Notes: generated from the letters alone by a model not told the origin. Positions 19,349-28,926 are shown, counted from the first letter of the stretch. The stretch: DNA of 64,000 nt from an uncultured Lachnospiraceae bacterium (GCA_947177165.1 CAMWTP010000007.1:1-64000); one strand, 5' to 3'. Program-made: numbers and translations.

Positions 19349-20671
19349 TTAGCGGGACGCCGAACCTCGCGCCAAATACGGAAGCTCGTACAGCATCATC
19401 GCCGCCCAGCCGATCAGATACGCCCACGGCAGGGCAGTGATGCCCATCCTGCAGACAAACACAAGCAGAACACAGGCAGTCACGCGCGCTCCCATATTAA
19501 ACAGGCTGCTCCACAGCGTAATCTTCAGATCACCCATTCCGCGGAAATACCCCTGTATGCCGTTTGTGACAGCTGGTACAATGTACATCCATGCAATCAG
19601 GTGCAGATACTGCTCCCCCATCACTACTGTCGCTTCATCGTGCGTGAACAGATGCATGACGGGATTGGAAAACAATAGCAGAAAGATACCCAGAACAGCG
19701 CCATAGATCAATTCGATATACATTCCCACGCGGAAAGCCGCCCTGACGCGCTTCGTCTCGCCCGCGCCGCGGTTCTGTGCCATCACGCTGGTCATGGCAT
19801 GTCCGATGTTCTGCTCGGGAATATAGGCATAGTCATCGACCCGGTTGATCGCGGTGAACGCTGCCGTCGCCGTGACTCCCATGGTATTCACGATTCCCTG
19901 AATGCCAAGCTTCCCAAGCTGGACAGTCGACTGCTGCAGCGCACTGACAAAGCCGTATTGAATAATTTGTTTTAAGAGCACTCTGTCAAATACAATCCAT
20001 TCTTTTCCCAGATTCAGAATCGGTATCCTTCGCCTGATATATGCCCAGCACAATAAGCAGCTCAACACTTCGCTCAGCACAGTACTGACGGCACATCCGA
20101 TCGTTCCCAGGGAAAAGCACACGACAAAAATCAAATCGCCGATGATATTGATCACCACACTGATTCCCAGAAAATAGAGCGGGGACCTGCTGTCGCCCAT
20201 CGCCCTCAGTGTGCTCGCAAAAAAATTGTAGATAAACTGAAAGACCAGACCGCACATAATAATCCGAAGATACGCAGCTGCCTCCGCTCGGATTGCGCTG
20301 TCCACCTGCAATATCCGCAAAAGCAATGGCGCTGCCGTCAGCGCGATCGCAGTAAGCGCCAGGGAGAAGACTACACCAGAAATCATCGCTGTGCTCACTT
20401 CGCGTTTCAGCGTCTTATAGTCCTTTGCGCCGTAAAGTGTCCCGACCAGAATCCCCGCACCGAGACAGATGCCCTGCACAAACAGGATAATCAGCGTCAG
20501 CAGCGGATTGCTCGTTCCAACCGCCGCGAGCGCCTCCTTTCCCACATACTGACCCACAATAATGCTGTCAACCGCATTGTAGGTGAGCTGGAGCAGGTTG
20601 CCCAGCACCAGCGGGATCGTGAATTTGATGAGAAGCGGGAGGATTTTTCCCTGCGTCATATCGTTTGTCAT
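19349..20671 (-). CDS. MATE family efflux transporter
   Basis: A 440-residue membrane protein with twelve predicted spans, of the DinF/NorM-like MATE class, which exports cationic or amphiphilic small molecules using Na+ or H+ gradients. Typical signs are the N-terminal MTQGKILPLLIKFTIPLVLGN, TYNAVDSIIVGQYVG, the SSALQQS-like VSALQQSTVQLG segment at the start of the second half, and FRGMGDLKITLW. It sits between the two PRTase genes of the Ter module on the same strand. It could therefore export the module's product or be a simple insertion; sequence alone cannot decide. Confidence 0.93.
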   Translation of the reverse strand: MTNDMTQGKILPLLIKFTIPLVLGNLLQLTYNAVDSIIVGQYVGKEALAAVGTSNPLLTLIILFVQGICLGAGILVGTLYGAKDYKTLKREVSTAMISGVVFSLALTAIALTAAPLLLRILQVDSAIRAEAAAYLRIIMCGLVFQFIYNFFASTLRAMGDSRSPLYFLGISVVINIIGDLIFVVCFSLGTIGCAVSTVLSEVLSCLLCWAYIRRRIPILNLGKEWIVFDRVLLKQIIQYGFVSALQQSTVQLGKLGIQGIVNTMGVTATAAFTAINRVDDYAYIPEQNIGHAMTSVMAQNRGAGETKRVRAAFRVGMYIELIYGAVLGIFLLLFSNPVMHLFTHDEATVVMGEQYLHLIAWMYIVPAVTNGIQGYFRGMGDLKITLWSSLFNMGARVTACVLLVFVCRMGITALPWAYLIGWAAMMLYELPYLARGSASR

Positions 20672-20739
20672 TGTTTTTCCTTTTCCATATTTTTATGAAT
20701 CCTTTTCAGGCTGATACTGCTGCTGAGCGCAAACACGCT

Positions 20740-21849
20740 CTAATGCACCAAAACAATACGCTCATTCCCGCACAGTTTCAACGCGCGAACCAACGAACGG
20801 ACTCCTTCCCCGATGTCACCCGCTGCATCTGTAATTATGACAGCCGTGTCATATTTTTGCAAATCATAGATGTAAGTAGTCCTCCCGCTGTCATACAGGC
20901 TTCTGAGTTCGTACCTTGTATGAAACGGATAACCGTCCTCTGTGCTCACTGCGACAGGACTTCTGGTCGTTGCGTGGAACCGGACATTTTTCCCCTGTTC
21001 TTCAAACCGCCTGGCAGCATAAAGAGCCGGATACATATATTCCTCCGTTCCGAGTACCAGCAGATTTTGTACACCGTCCCAATCCATCTGACTGATGATA
21101 TCCTGATACAGCGATTCGCAGTATGACACATATCTGGCGGAGTTGACAACCCGGCGGGTGTCCATATGATGATTTATGACAAGTGTGTCAGTTTCAGATA
21201 CATTCGGACCTGACAATTCATTTTTACACACAATGTAACGGCCATCACCTTTATATGCCTCCGCAATTTCCGTGTATGCGGCATGGTCTGTTTTCACAAG
21301 CCAGAAGAGTTCGATATCATACGTCTGATAAGTGTCCAATGCCGTTTCGTCCATTCCATTTAATATAGAAGCGACAGAAAATTTTATCGTCTCCGCATAT
21401 TGTTTTTTCAGGATATTCACAATATTCAAAATCGTCTTCCCCGTTGTAACTTCATCCTCGACAAAAAGAATTCTGTCCACCCTGTCGATCACGCGGTCAA
21501 GATCATCTCTGACAAGCTTCTGCTCCGCCGCATGGCTGTGCTCCTCCGAAAAATACAGGTATGTGGCATCTGGCACAATCTCCCTTGTCGTCTGCATATA
21601 ATCCGCGCCAAGCTCCGCTGCCACCGCCGCACCGATTGCCGTCGCCGTCTCCGCAAAACCGATTACCAGCAGCGTTTCCTTTCCATACTTCCCTTTCAAG
21701 GTATCTGCCAAAGCGCGAAACAGGGAAAGCGCCTCGTGCGGTCTCACCGGAATGTGTTTTCCCTGAAGCCTGTTTACCACCAGATATTTTCTTTTGTTGT
21801 TATTCTCCCTCCTGGCAATCCGCACCAAGTCCTGTTCTGTATATGTCAT
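20740..21849 (-). CDS. Phosphoribosyltransferase-TRSP domain protein
   Basis: A 369-residue Ter-module protein. The N-terminal half is an orotate PRTase-like domain with the PRPP loop ILFVEDEVTTGKTILNIV and an upstream LLVIGFAETATAIGAAVA strand. The C-terminal half is the TRSP domain, shown by its name motif in FHATTRSPVAV and by SLYDSGRTTYIYDL. It is predicted to join a base-like compound to ribose phosphate in a Ter-linked pathway. The start at 21849 is chosen from AAAGGA upstream and because MTYTEQDLVRIARRENNN is the family N-terminus. It is 68 bases upstream of the MATE gene and 90 bases downstream of the split gene. Confidence 0.88.
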   Translation of the reverse strand: MTYTEQDLVRIARRENNNKRKYLVVNRLQGKHIPVRPHEALSLFRALADTLKGKYGKETLLVIGFAETATAIGAAVAAELGADYMQTTREIVPDATYLYFSEEHSHAAEQKLVRDDLDRVIDRVDRILFVEDEVTTGKTILNIVNILKKQYAETIKFSVASILNGMDETALDTYQTYDIELFWLVKTDHAAYTEIAEAYKGDGRYIVCKNELSGPNVSETDTLVINHHMDTRRVVNSARYVSYCESLYQDIISQMDWDGVQNLLVLGTEEYMYPALYAARRFEEQGKNVRFHATTRSPVAVSTEDGYPFHTRYELRSLYDSGRTTYIYDLQKYDTAVIITDAAGDIGEGVRSLVRALKLCGNERIVLVH

Positions 21850-21938
21850 TCTCCGTTTCCTTTCACAAAATCCGAACGCTTTCATCCCAAACTACAGCAC
21901 ACTAAAAAAGTATCCCTGTTTGGCAAACGTTCGAACGA

Positions 21939-23056
21939 CTAATACACTTCAATGCACTGAAAGTATCTCCCCTCCCCGGGAATATGCTGCGGTGCTGCAA
22001 CAATTTTCCGCATTACAAGTTCTTCGTTCAATAAGCCAAACAAAATGTGATAGAGTTCATTGGCGATCTCCAGTCGATTCACCCCATGCCTGACTGCCGC
22101 AATGTCAATCGAACCCGCAAGATCAATCAGCGTATCTGACATCGCTTCCCCAAGACACTGCGCAGCGATATTCCCAATCTCTGTGATATGCTTTTGATGC
22201 TCTGGTGTATATACCGGGACACAGACATCCCCATTTTGCACATAACCAAACTGCTCCAAAAGCTTTCTTGCAGCCGGGGCACACTGACCTGACTGAACCA
22301 GCATAATCACGTCTGAAAGAAGCGCCTCTTTGTCCGCCCCGCCATAAATCTCATACAGCAACGACTTTGCCTCTCTATATTGCCCAGGAATATCCTCTCG
22401 TTCCATCAGTCTGAAAAAACGGTAAAAGTCAAAATGGTCTCCATTTGCATCGCCAAAGGACTGCAAAGAACATTTCTCGTTCACCAAGCGATTATACGAA
22501 CACAGCAGTCCGTCGGAAAGTGTCTGCAATTCCTCACATTTCTCATACAGGACGCTCAAATAATCCAGTCCGGAAGGATGCTGTCTGGAGACGGCCAACG
22601 CCCCTTTGCTGCACAAATATCCAAAAAAGCTGCCATCAAACACCATGCCGCAAAGAATATGATATAGATTCCGCTCCACCGAAAAACTATTATGGATTTC
22701 CGCACAGCAGGCTCGAATCTCTGCTATCTTACTTTCAGCAGACTGGCAAGCACAGAGGATTTTTCTGCTGACCTGTCCTGCAGCACAGCTGCATCCTCCC
22801 TGAGAAATATCGGACAGTCGAAAACCACTGCCGCACCGCTGCGGCGCAGAATCCCTCCATCAACCAGTTTTCGGACAATGTCAGTGCCAAACTGGTCGCA
22901 GCAATCCTGATAAACACAGGTATTTTCCGGCTGTGACGCAATCATGGAAAGGACAGCATCTGTTTCTGCCCCAAAAATTCTGCGGGGATTACAGGGATTC
23001 TGTGACTCCTGATCCGCGTCAAAATTCTCAAATAAAAAATACTCGAATTCCCTCAT
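21939..23056 (-). pseudogene. Unrecognised Ter-adjacent gene split by a one-base frameshift
   Basis: Two reading frames appear to be one gene. Frame one (22724-23056) encodes 110 residues with a winged-helix-like segment (VRKLVDGGILRRSGAAVVF). Frame two covers 21939-22733; its only start would be GTG 22679, but it stays open upstream and reads SKIAEIRACCAEIHNSFSV before that GTG. Adding one A to the run at 22733-22735 joins them into about 372 residues ending GEGRYFQCIEVY. The rest is helical and has no motif I recognise. It may be a real frameshift, a programmed shift or a sequencing error. It lies directly upstream of the PRTase-TRSP gene, so a regulatory or partner role is possible. Confidence 0.65.
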
Positions 23057-23170
23057 ACACCTGCCTCGATTCCAATCTCTGTTTACCACTTTAACGTAAC
23101 ACAAGTATAACACAAGCATGTGTCCAAATCAATCTGCTGAAAGCTCCTTGCTTATTGCTGTTCCAAATTC

Positions 23171-25009
23171 TCAGTAATATTGCGCCTGCGCCTGCCAAAG
23201 CTGGGCATAAAGCCCTCCTTTCTGGTTAAGAAGCTCCTCGTGGGTGCCCCTCTGGGTAATGGCCCCACCGTCAAAGACGAATACCAGATCACAGAAGCGG
23301 CAGGAGGACATACGGTGGGAGATATAAACACTGGTCTTGCCCTCCACCATCTGACCGAAGCGGCTATAGATTTCGAACTCACTGACTGGGTCCAGGGCGG
23401 CGGTGGGTTCGTCCAGAATGACGATGGGCGCATCCTTGTAGAGCGCACGGGCGATGGCCAGCTTCTGAGCCTCGCCGCCGGAAATCTCCACTCCGTCCTC
23501 TTTCTGCTGGTAGAGGTCAGTCTCCAGGCCGTCCTCCATCTTCTCTGTGCGCTCCCTCATCCCCGCTTTTTCCAGGCACGCCCAGACCCGTTGCGGGTTG
23601 TAGTCCATGCTGGCTGCCACATTCTCCCCTAACTTCATGGAGAATAGCTTAAAGTCCTGGAACACCACCGACAGCAGGGACAGGTACTCCCCATAGTCAT
23701 ATTTGCGGATGTCGATACCGTTGAGCAAAATCTCCCCCTCTGTGGGATCGTAGAGGCGGCAGAGGAGCTTGATGAACGTAGTTTTCCCCGCGCCGTTGGG
23801 GCCTACGATGGCCAGCTTCCGGCCCTTGGGAAGGCGGCAGGTAACGTGCCGCAGGCTCCACTGCTCCTGATTGGGGTAGCGGAAGGAGACATCCCGGAAT
23901 TCCAGGTTATAGTCCCCGTCGTCCCGCTTTTCCACTGGGAGGGTGCCGTTGTACTTCTCTGAAGGGATGGCCAAGAAATCCGCATACTCCTTGAGGTACT
24001 TGCGTTGGAGGTCCAGACAGCCCACCAAGGCCACTGCCTCCCGCACCGCCCCCGCGAGAGCCGTGATGGCTCCTACTTGCATGGACACCATGCCCACCGT
24101 AATGAGGCCCACCATGGCTTTCAGCCCCACGAAAAGATAGGCGATAAGCACCGTAGTCAGGTTCACCACCGCCACAAGACTTTGGATAGCCTGGGTGCGC
24201 ATGCCGAAGGTCTTTGCGTGTTTGCAAAAGGTATCCACCACCCGCTTATACTTGTCTACCAGCATATCACTGATGCGGTAGGTTCTCAGGTCCTTGCCCT
24301 GCCGGTAGTCCTGAACGACACGGCTGAGGGCTCCCCAGCGGCGTTTTCCGTCCACGTTGATGTTATACCACTCCAGATTTACTCGGTTGGCCCACTTGGT
24401 CAGCGGTACGCAGGCCAGAGGCGCTGCCAGTGCCAGTGCCACCGCCGCCAAAGCCAGCCAGGGAGAATTCAGCGTCTGAACCCAGACATTTACATCCGCT
24501 GGAAGGGAGCTGCTAACAAAAAGACGGCTGACAGTGATAAGGGCGTAAAGCACTGTGAGACCGTGCCCCAGGAGCTCGGAAAGATTCCATACAAACTCAA
24601 AAAAACTTCCCCGGCTGGTGCAGCCCTCCTCCGCACGGGCTTTTTTATCCATAGTTTCCTGTGTTTCTAACTGTTGATAGTCCATGGTCATGCACTTCTC
24701 CGTCATGGCACCAAGGGCCAGCTCGTCGGCGGTGAGTGCCTCCGCCCGGCAGTACCAGCGCAGTACACGGCTGCTGCACCCCAGTGCAAAGTCCAGTCCG
24801 ATCATCCACCAGACCAGTAACATGACTCCCTCGTCCCCTGTTAAGAGATGATCCAGTATGAGGGCGCCGAAGATAATGTTTACAAAGGGAAAGGCACTCT
24901 CCAATACAGCGGTAAGCAGCGCTGTCGGGAGCGTAGTGGGACGTTTGTGCTGTACCAGGGCAATCAACTGACGACAGTCTCGGAAAAAGTCATTTTTAGG
25001 TGTTTTCAT
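23171..25009 (-). CDS. ABC exporter half-transporter (membrane and ATPase fused), second subunit
   Basis: A 612-residue half-transporter with N-terminal membrane spans and a C-terminal ATPase. Walker A is GPNGAGKTTFIKLL, the signature is ISGGEAQKLAIARAL, Walker B is APIVILDEPTAALDP and the H-loop is VYISHRMSS. No C39 peptidase domain is present. GGAGG before ATG 25009 gives the start, which overlaps the end of the partner gene by 14 bases, so the two are translationally coupled and likely form a heterodimer. Substrate is unknown. The strand is rich in CTG and GTG codons compared with genes to its right. Confidence 0.93.
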   Translation of the reverse strand: MKTPKNDFFRDCRQLIALVQHKRPTTLPTALLTAVLESAFPFVNIIFGALILDHLLTGDEGVMLLVWWMIGLDFALGCSSRVLRWYCRAEALTADELALGAMTEKCMTMDYQQLETQETMDKKARAEEGCTSRGSFFEFVWNLSELLGHGLTVLYALITVSRLFVSSSLPADVNVWVQTLNSPWLALAAVALALAAPLACVPLTKWANRVNLEWYNINVDGKRRWGALSRVVQDYRQGKDLRTYRISDMLVDKYKRVVDTFCKHAKTFGMRTQAIQSLVAVVNLTTVLIAYLFVGLKAMVGLITVGMVSMQVGAITALAGAVREAVALVGCLDLQRKYLKEYADFLAIPSEKYNGTLPVEKRDDGDYNLEFRDVSFRYPNQEQWSLRHVTCRLPKGRKLAIVGPNGAGKTTFIKLLCRLYDPTEGEILLNGIDIRKYDYGEYLSLLSVVFQDFKLFSMKLGENVAASMDYNPQRVWACLEKAGMRERTEKMEDGLETDLYQQKEDGVEISGGEAQKLAIARALYKDAPIVILDEPTAALDPVSEFEIYSRFGQMVEGKTSVYISHRMSSCRFCDLVFVFDGGAITQRGTHEELLNQKGGLYAQLWQAQAQYY

Positions 25010-26816
25010 GCTGCGCCTCCTTTTCGTCGCGGTAGTAAGAACTCTGGATCTGAAACAGCTCCGCATATTTCCCGCCTTGTTCCAGCAGCTCCCGGTGTGT
25101 GCCCACCTCGGCGGCGCGGCCATGTTCCATGTATACAACCCGGTCGCAGAACTGGGTGGAGCTGAGACGGTGGGAGATAAATACGCTGGTCTTTCCCCCG
25201 GCAGTCTGGGCATACTTCTGGTAAAGATCCGCTTCTGCCAGGGGATCGAGGGCAGCGGTGGGCTCATCCAGAATGAGCAGGGGGGCGTTCTTGTACAGCG
25301 CCCGGGCAAAGAGCAGCCGCTGTTGCTGTCCGCCGGAAAAGTTTACTCCGTCCCGCTCCAACTGCTGGGTGATGGAGGTGTCCAGCCCCTTAGGCAAAGC
25401 CTCCACCGCCTCCTTCAGCCCCGCCTGCTCCAGACAGGACCAGACACGGGCGCGGTCATAGTCCTCCCGGCCGGAGACGTTCTCCCCGATGGTGAAGGGC
25501 AGAATGTTCACATCCTGATACAACGTTCCTACCAGTCGGAGGTACTCGGCAGCATTGAAATCAGTGGTAGGTATTCCGTCTACCAGAATTTCACCGCTGT
25601 CCGGCTTGTAGAGGCCGGAGAGAAGTTTGACCAGGGTGGTCTTTCCCGCACCATTGAGACCCACCAGTGCAATTTTTTCCCCGGGATAGATGGTAAGGGA
25701 CAGGTGATCGATCACCGGCCTTTCCTGTCCAGAGTAGGTAAAGGTAACGTCCCTCAGCTCCACTTCGGGTGGGCATTTGACTTGGGAGATATCTACCCCA
25801 GGGCCGTGGTTGAGTACGTCCTTCTGTTCCAGAAAGTCCCGCAGATCGTCCACCTCCAACGTCTCATAGCGCCAGTCATCGCTGGTGGCCACAAACTCGT
25901 TGAGCCAATTTGTGAACGTAGAGATGATGCCGATGGTCAGGGTAAATCCCGCCGCGTCAATATTTCCGGCCAGGAAAGCCCCTACCAGCATGGCATAAGC
26001 CAACGCGTCCCGAACCACCAAAAACACACTGTCACTGACCGAGCGCAAGGCCCTGCGTCCGAAGGACTGCCGCCGCCACTTATCCCGGCCCATGACACAG
26101 GTATTGTGAGTGTCCATGAGCCACTTTTCCATGCGGTAGAGGCGGATGTCCTTGCCATTGGCGGGCTGTTCCCCCTCTCGCCGAAGATACTTTTGGCCTT
26201 GAAGAAAGAGATCCGCCTTCGACTTCGTTTGCATATTAAAGTGCCAAGCCCAGAGGGCAATGAGATAGTTAGTTCCGGTCATAGCCAGCAGTACCAAAAG
26301 GATACGCCAGTCCAGCCGCACCGCCGCCGCTCCATACAGCACCATGCCGATGAGGTTGAGCAGCCACGGCTCCAGATGCCGGAGCATTCCCTCCACACCA
26401 AAATTGTTGCCGCGTAATGCCGCGTCGGCAGTAGCCGCCTTTTTCTGGCCCTCTGGCGATTCCAGCAGGCAGAAGTCCATTGTGAGGGCTTTGCGGAATT
26501 GAATCGGCACAAAGGTCTGGATGCGAAAGCGCATATTCTTCAGGTCCATCACCTGGGTCAGGCACCCACTGAGCACCGTCCCCAAGGCGTACAAGGCCAT
26601 CAGCCCTAAAATCGCCGCAAGATATTGTCCCATGCTTCCGCCCTGGGTCAATGCAGCCACCGCCGCTGTGGGCAGCAGTGTTGCTACTACTGGCAGCGCC
26701 AGCTTCACCGCCAGTGCTGCCGCTAAAGCCAGCAGATACGTGCGATCCACTTTTGTTACATAACGCAGCAGATACAGGACATTTGCCGCTGTCGAGTGCC
26801 GCTTTTTCTCTTCCAA
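24996..26816 (-). CDS. ABC exporter half-transporter (membrane and ATPase fused), first subunit
   Basis: A half-transporter of about 606 residues. Walker A is GLNGAGKTTLVKLL, the signature is FSGGQQQRLLFARAL, Walker B is APLLILDEPTAALDP and the H-loop is VFISHRLSS. The predicted start is TTG 26816, which has GGAAGGAG eight bases upstream. ATG 26855 is in frame but has no ribosome site and lies within a TATACT-like promoter element. It pairs with the downstream subunit as a heterodimeric exporter of drugs, lipids or peptides. No precursor peptide gene was found next to it. Confidence 0.9.
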   Translation of the reverse strand: MEEKKRHSTAANVLYLLRYVTKVDRTYLLALAAALAVKLALPVVATLLPTAAVAALTQGGSMGQYLAAILGLMALYALGTVLSGCLTQVMDLKNMRFRIQTFVPIQFRKALTMDFCLLESPEGQKKAATADAALRGNNFGVEGMLRHLEPWLLNLIGMVLYGAAAVRLDWRILLVLLAMTGTNYLIALWAWHFNMQTKSKADLFLQGQKYLRREGEQPANGKDIRLYRMEKWLMDTHNTCVMGRDKWRRQSFGRRALRSVSDSVFLVVRDALAYAMLVGAFLAGNIDAAGFTLTIGIISTFTNWLNEFVATSDDWRYETLEVDDLRDFLEQKDVLNHGPGVDISQVKCPPEVELRDVTFTYSGQERPVIDHLSLTIYPGEKIALVGLNGAGKTTLVKLLSGLYKPDSGEILVDGIPTTDFNAAEYLRLVGTLYQDVNILPFTIGENVSGREDYDRARVWSCLEQAGLKEAVEALPKGLDTSITQQLERDGVNFSGGQQQRLLFARALYKNAPLLILDEPTAALDPLAEADLYQKYAQTAGGKTSVFISHRLSSTQFCDRVVYMEHGRAAEVGTHRELLEQGGKYAELFQIQSSYYRDEKEAQHENT

Positions 26817-27088
26817 AGAAATCACTCCTTCCTGTTCGCTGATCAAGTATAGCATATCCTTCCTCCAAAAAAACGAATCCGTTCACGAATTGCAGAAATT
26901 CGAGCACGGATAACATATATGCTTTGTGTATGAAGATATCTACTTTTCCCATTGATTCCCTTGTCGTACTCAGTCGAAAATCCGTTCCCAATTGATAAAG
27001 GCCGGAGTCTGTGATACACTTATCCTGCATGTAGGTATATATGCGATAAACTTCGTGTTTTCAAGGGTTAGCGGAAATGAGGTACATC

Positions 27089-27601
27089 ATGAAAAAATTA
27101 GTAGTATTAAGTGCAGCCTGCGGCGTAGGCAAATCTACAGTAAAAGAAGCTCTGAATGAAAGCAGTCTGTTGGACAATTACAGCTGCATTGATACGGATG
27201 AAGTTGGGATTAACTGGTGGGATTATGCGGGAACAGAGAATGAAGCCAAATTTAGCGATGACTGTTTAGCAGAAGCTGTAAGAATGTCCGCTGATAAAAA
27301 CTTACTTTTTGCGACATGCATGAATCCATATGATTTCTATGGGGCGGTTCATATTCCAGAGAATATTACATCGACCTTTTTTATCGGACTGACATGTTCT
27401 GATGAAGAAATTACCAGAAGGTTAAAAGCAAGGCCAGAAGAAAGAATGTGCGGAAGCGATGAATTTATTGCAGGGCAAATCCAATATAATAACTGGTTTA
27501 AGAAAAATGCAGGTAAATTTCAGTTCTACATAGATAACACTGACAAAACTGTCAAAGAGACTGTGACAGAAATCGCGGCATTTATTAACAGTATTGCGTA
27601 A
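27089..27601 (+). CDS. P-loop kinase-like protein (AAA family ATPase)
   Basis: A 170-residue protein with an N-terminal Walker A, LSAACGVGKSTVKEAL, followed by SCIDTDEVGINWWD, a Walker-B-like or acceptor acidic strand. The C-terminal part holds ARPEERMCGSDEFI, which resembles the lid of small nucleoside- or shikimate-kinase-like proteins. GAGGT precedes ATG 27089; ATG 27077 is possible. The substrate is unknown. It starts an AT-richer segment compared with the ABC genes and runs toward the carbonic-anhydrase-like gene. A decayed P-loop fragment of similar type is present at 62.8 kb. Confidence 0.75.
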   Translation: MKKLVVLSAACGVGKSTVKEALNESSLLDNYSCIDTDEVGINWWDYAGTENEAKFSDDCLAEAVRMSADKNLLFATCMNPYDFYGAVHIPENITSTFFIGLTCSDEEITRRLKARPEERMCGSDEFIAGQIQYNNWFKKNAGKFQFYIDNTDKTVKETVTEIAAFINSIA

Positions 27602-27671
27602 CAAATTCCGTACTGCCAACTGTCTCTGTGAATCCAGGAGATTGTCCGTTGATAATAAGGAGTACTTCGCT

Positions 27672-28148
27672 ATGAGTCAAAAAATCTTTATCGCGCCAGG
27701 CGCACATGTCGTTGGCAACGTCCATCTGGGCGAAAATGTAGGCATCTGGTACAATGCCGTTGTCCGCGGCGATACCAATTCTATCACAATCGGGAACAAC
27801 AGCAATGTACAGGACAATGCCACCGTACACACCGACTCCGATTTCCAGGTCCATGTAGGGAGCGGCGTCACAATCGGTCACAATGCCATCGTCCACGGGT
27901 GCACCATAGGCGACAACTCTGTCATTGGCATGGGCAGCATTATTTTGAGCGGCGCGGTGGTCGGCGATAACTGCATCATCGGTACAGGGTCACTTGTCAC
28001 CGGGAAAATGCGGATTCCTGACAATTCGATCGCCTTTGGAAATCCCGCAAAAGTAATTCGCACTGTCACCGCAGAGGAAATCAAAGCCAATCAGGAAAAT
28101 GCCGCACATTATGTACAGCTCATGAGAGAGAATGCAGAAAATCTATGA
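27672..28148 (+). CDS. Gamma-carbonic-anhydrase-like hexapeptide-repeat protein
   Basis: A 158-residue left-handed beta-helix protein of the YrdA/PaaY/CaiE group. Hexapeptide repeats run from GAHVVGNVHLGENVGIWYNA to GNPAKVIRTVTAEEI. The metal-ligand histidines are in place: one in DNATVHTDSDF and two in TIGHNAIVHGCTIGD. Family members bind zinc, iron or cobalt as trimers; carbonic anhydrase activity is proven for only some. AAGGAG before ATG 27672 defines the start, leaving out 26 upstream codons. A 5'-truncated duplicate lies at 32.7 kb. Confidence 0.9.
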   Translation: MSQKIFIAPGAHVVGNVHLGENVGIWYNAVVRGDTNSITIGNNSNVQDNATVHTDSDFQVHVGSGVTIGHNAIVHGCTIGDNSVIGMGSIILSGAVVGDNCIIGTGSLVTGKMRIPDNSIAFGNPAKVIRTVTAEEIKANQENAAHYVQLMRENAENL

Positions 28149-28186
28149 CTTTCTGCATTTTATCCTGTGAGAACCAGATATCAAAA

Positions 28187-28206
28187 ATTCCATAAAAGTA
28201 ATATTG
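28187..28206. repeat. 20-bp direct repeat, copy 1
   Basis: ATTCCATAAAAGTAATATTG occurs here just downstream of the carbonic-anhydrase-like gene and again at 36304-36323 at the end of the second anti-sigma gene. The two copies are identical. The 28.15-28.35 kb spacer otherwise holds only GC-rich short inverted repeats and no gene. Confidence 0.5.
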
Positions 28207-28350
28207 GTTATGAGCTGTACTTTGTATACGCTATCTGTCCTCCACTGCCCTGATAAAGCGCTGCGCAATCTCAAGCGGCCGGCGGTGGGATAGTCAATAT
28301 TAGCCCCGCCGCCCTGTTTTGGGCTTTTCTGTCCTGTAAACAGCAATAAG

Positions 28351-28926
28351 TCATTCTATCCAATACTCTATATCTGGATTATGTATTGCACCTATTTCAC
28401 CTTCTTTTTCAAAATCATAATCAAGAAAGCCGTCATCATCCAAATAAAATACATTTTCTGTATAAAATGCAATTATAGTTTCAAAAAATAGCTCTACGGA
28501 ATTATGCCATTTCTGTAGTCCATCGTCTGGTGCAAAATGAAAAATAGCCTCTTTGTTATCGTCAGTTTTAGCATAGAAAATGTACGAGGATGAATAGTCA
28601 GCCAATAATGGAATAATCGTTTTTATTCGAGCCTCACACATATTATCCAAATCCAATAGTTCCATAAGGGTATGAAATTCTCTTTCTAATTCCTCAATAT
28701 GTATCAATCTGTAGCCAGGAATAAAATCCATATATTTTTGAACGGAAATATCTCTATGTGTTCCTGCTACTTCTCCATATATCGCTTGAAAAACTTCGGG
28801 AATAGCAGGTGTTATCTCTGTAAAGAAATTTTCCCACAATGAATGAGAATTTCCTAAACTACTTTTATATCCCGCTCTCATTTTGTCAGAAAGAGAAAGA
28901 TACTCACTAAACAAATCTGTTATCAT
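28351..28926 (-). CDS. SMI1/KNR4 (SUKH) family protein
   Basis: A 191-residue protein with a good SUKH outline: N-terminal helices (LFSEYLSLSDKMRAGY), AIPEVFQAIYGEVAG, the typical FIPGYRLIHIEELERE core, a beta-strand IIPLLADYSSSYIFYAK and FHFAPDDG. Family members are often immunity proteins for contact-dependent toxins, working in the cytoplasm of the producing or neighbouring cell. AGGAG before the ATG supports the start. No toxin gene is nearby, but decayed genes surround it, so it could be an orphan immunity gene. Confidence 0.8.
   Translation of the reverse strand: MITDLFSEYLSLSDKMRAGYKSSLGNSHSLWENFFTEITPAIPEVFQAIYGEVAGTHRDISVQKYMDFIPGYRLIHIEELEREFHTLMELLDLDNMCEARIKTIIPLLADYSSSYIFYAKTDDNKEAIFHFAPDDGLQKWHNSVELFFETIIAFYTENVFYLDDDGFLDYDFEKEGEIGAIHNPDIEYWIE

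Noticed and set aside
22730..22740. Programmed -1 frameshift in the split gene
   Set aside because: The local sequence CTGAAAGTA is not a good slippery heptamer and no clear pseudoknot follows, so a lost base is the simpler explanation, though not proven.
25008..26417. 469-codon plus-strand frame opposite the ABC exporter
   Set aside because: Shadow of a GC-rich ABC gene; Walker and signature motifs are on the other strand.
26817..27030. Possible small minus-strand gene upstream of the ABC exporter
   Set aside because: The open frame runs into the ABC gene out of frame, and no ribosome site or precursor-like features were found.
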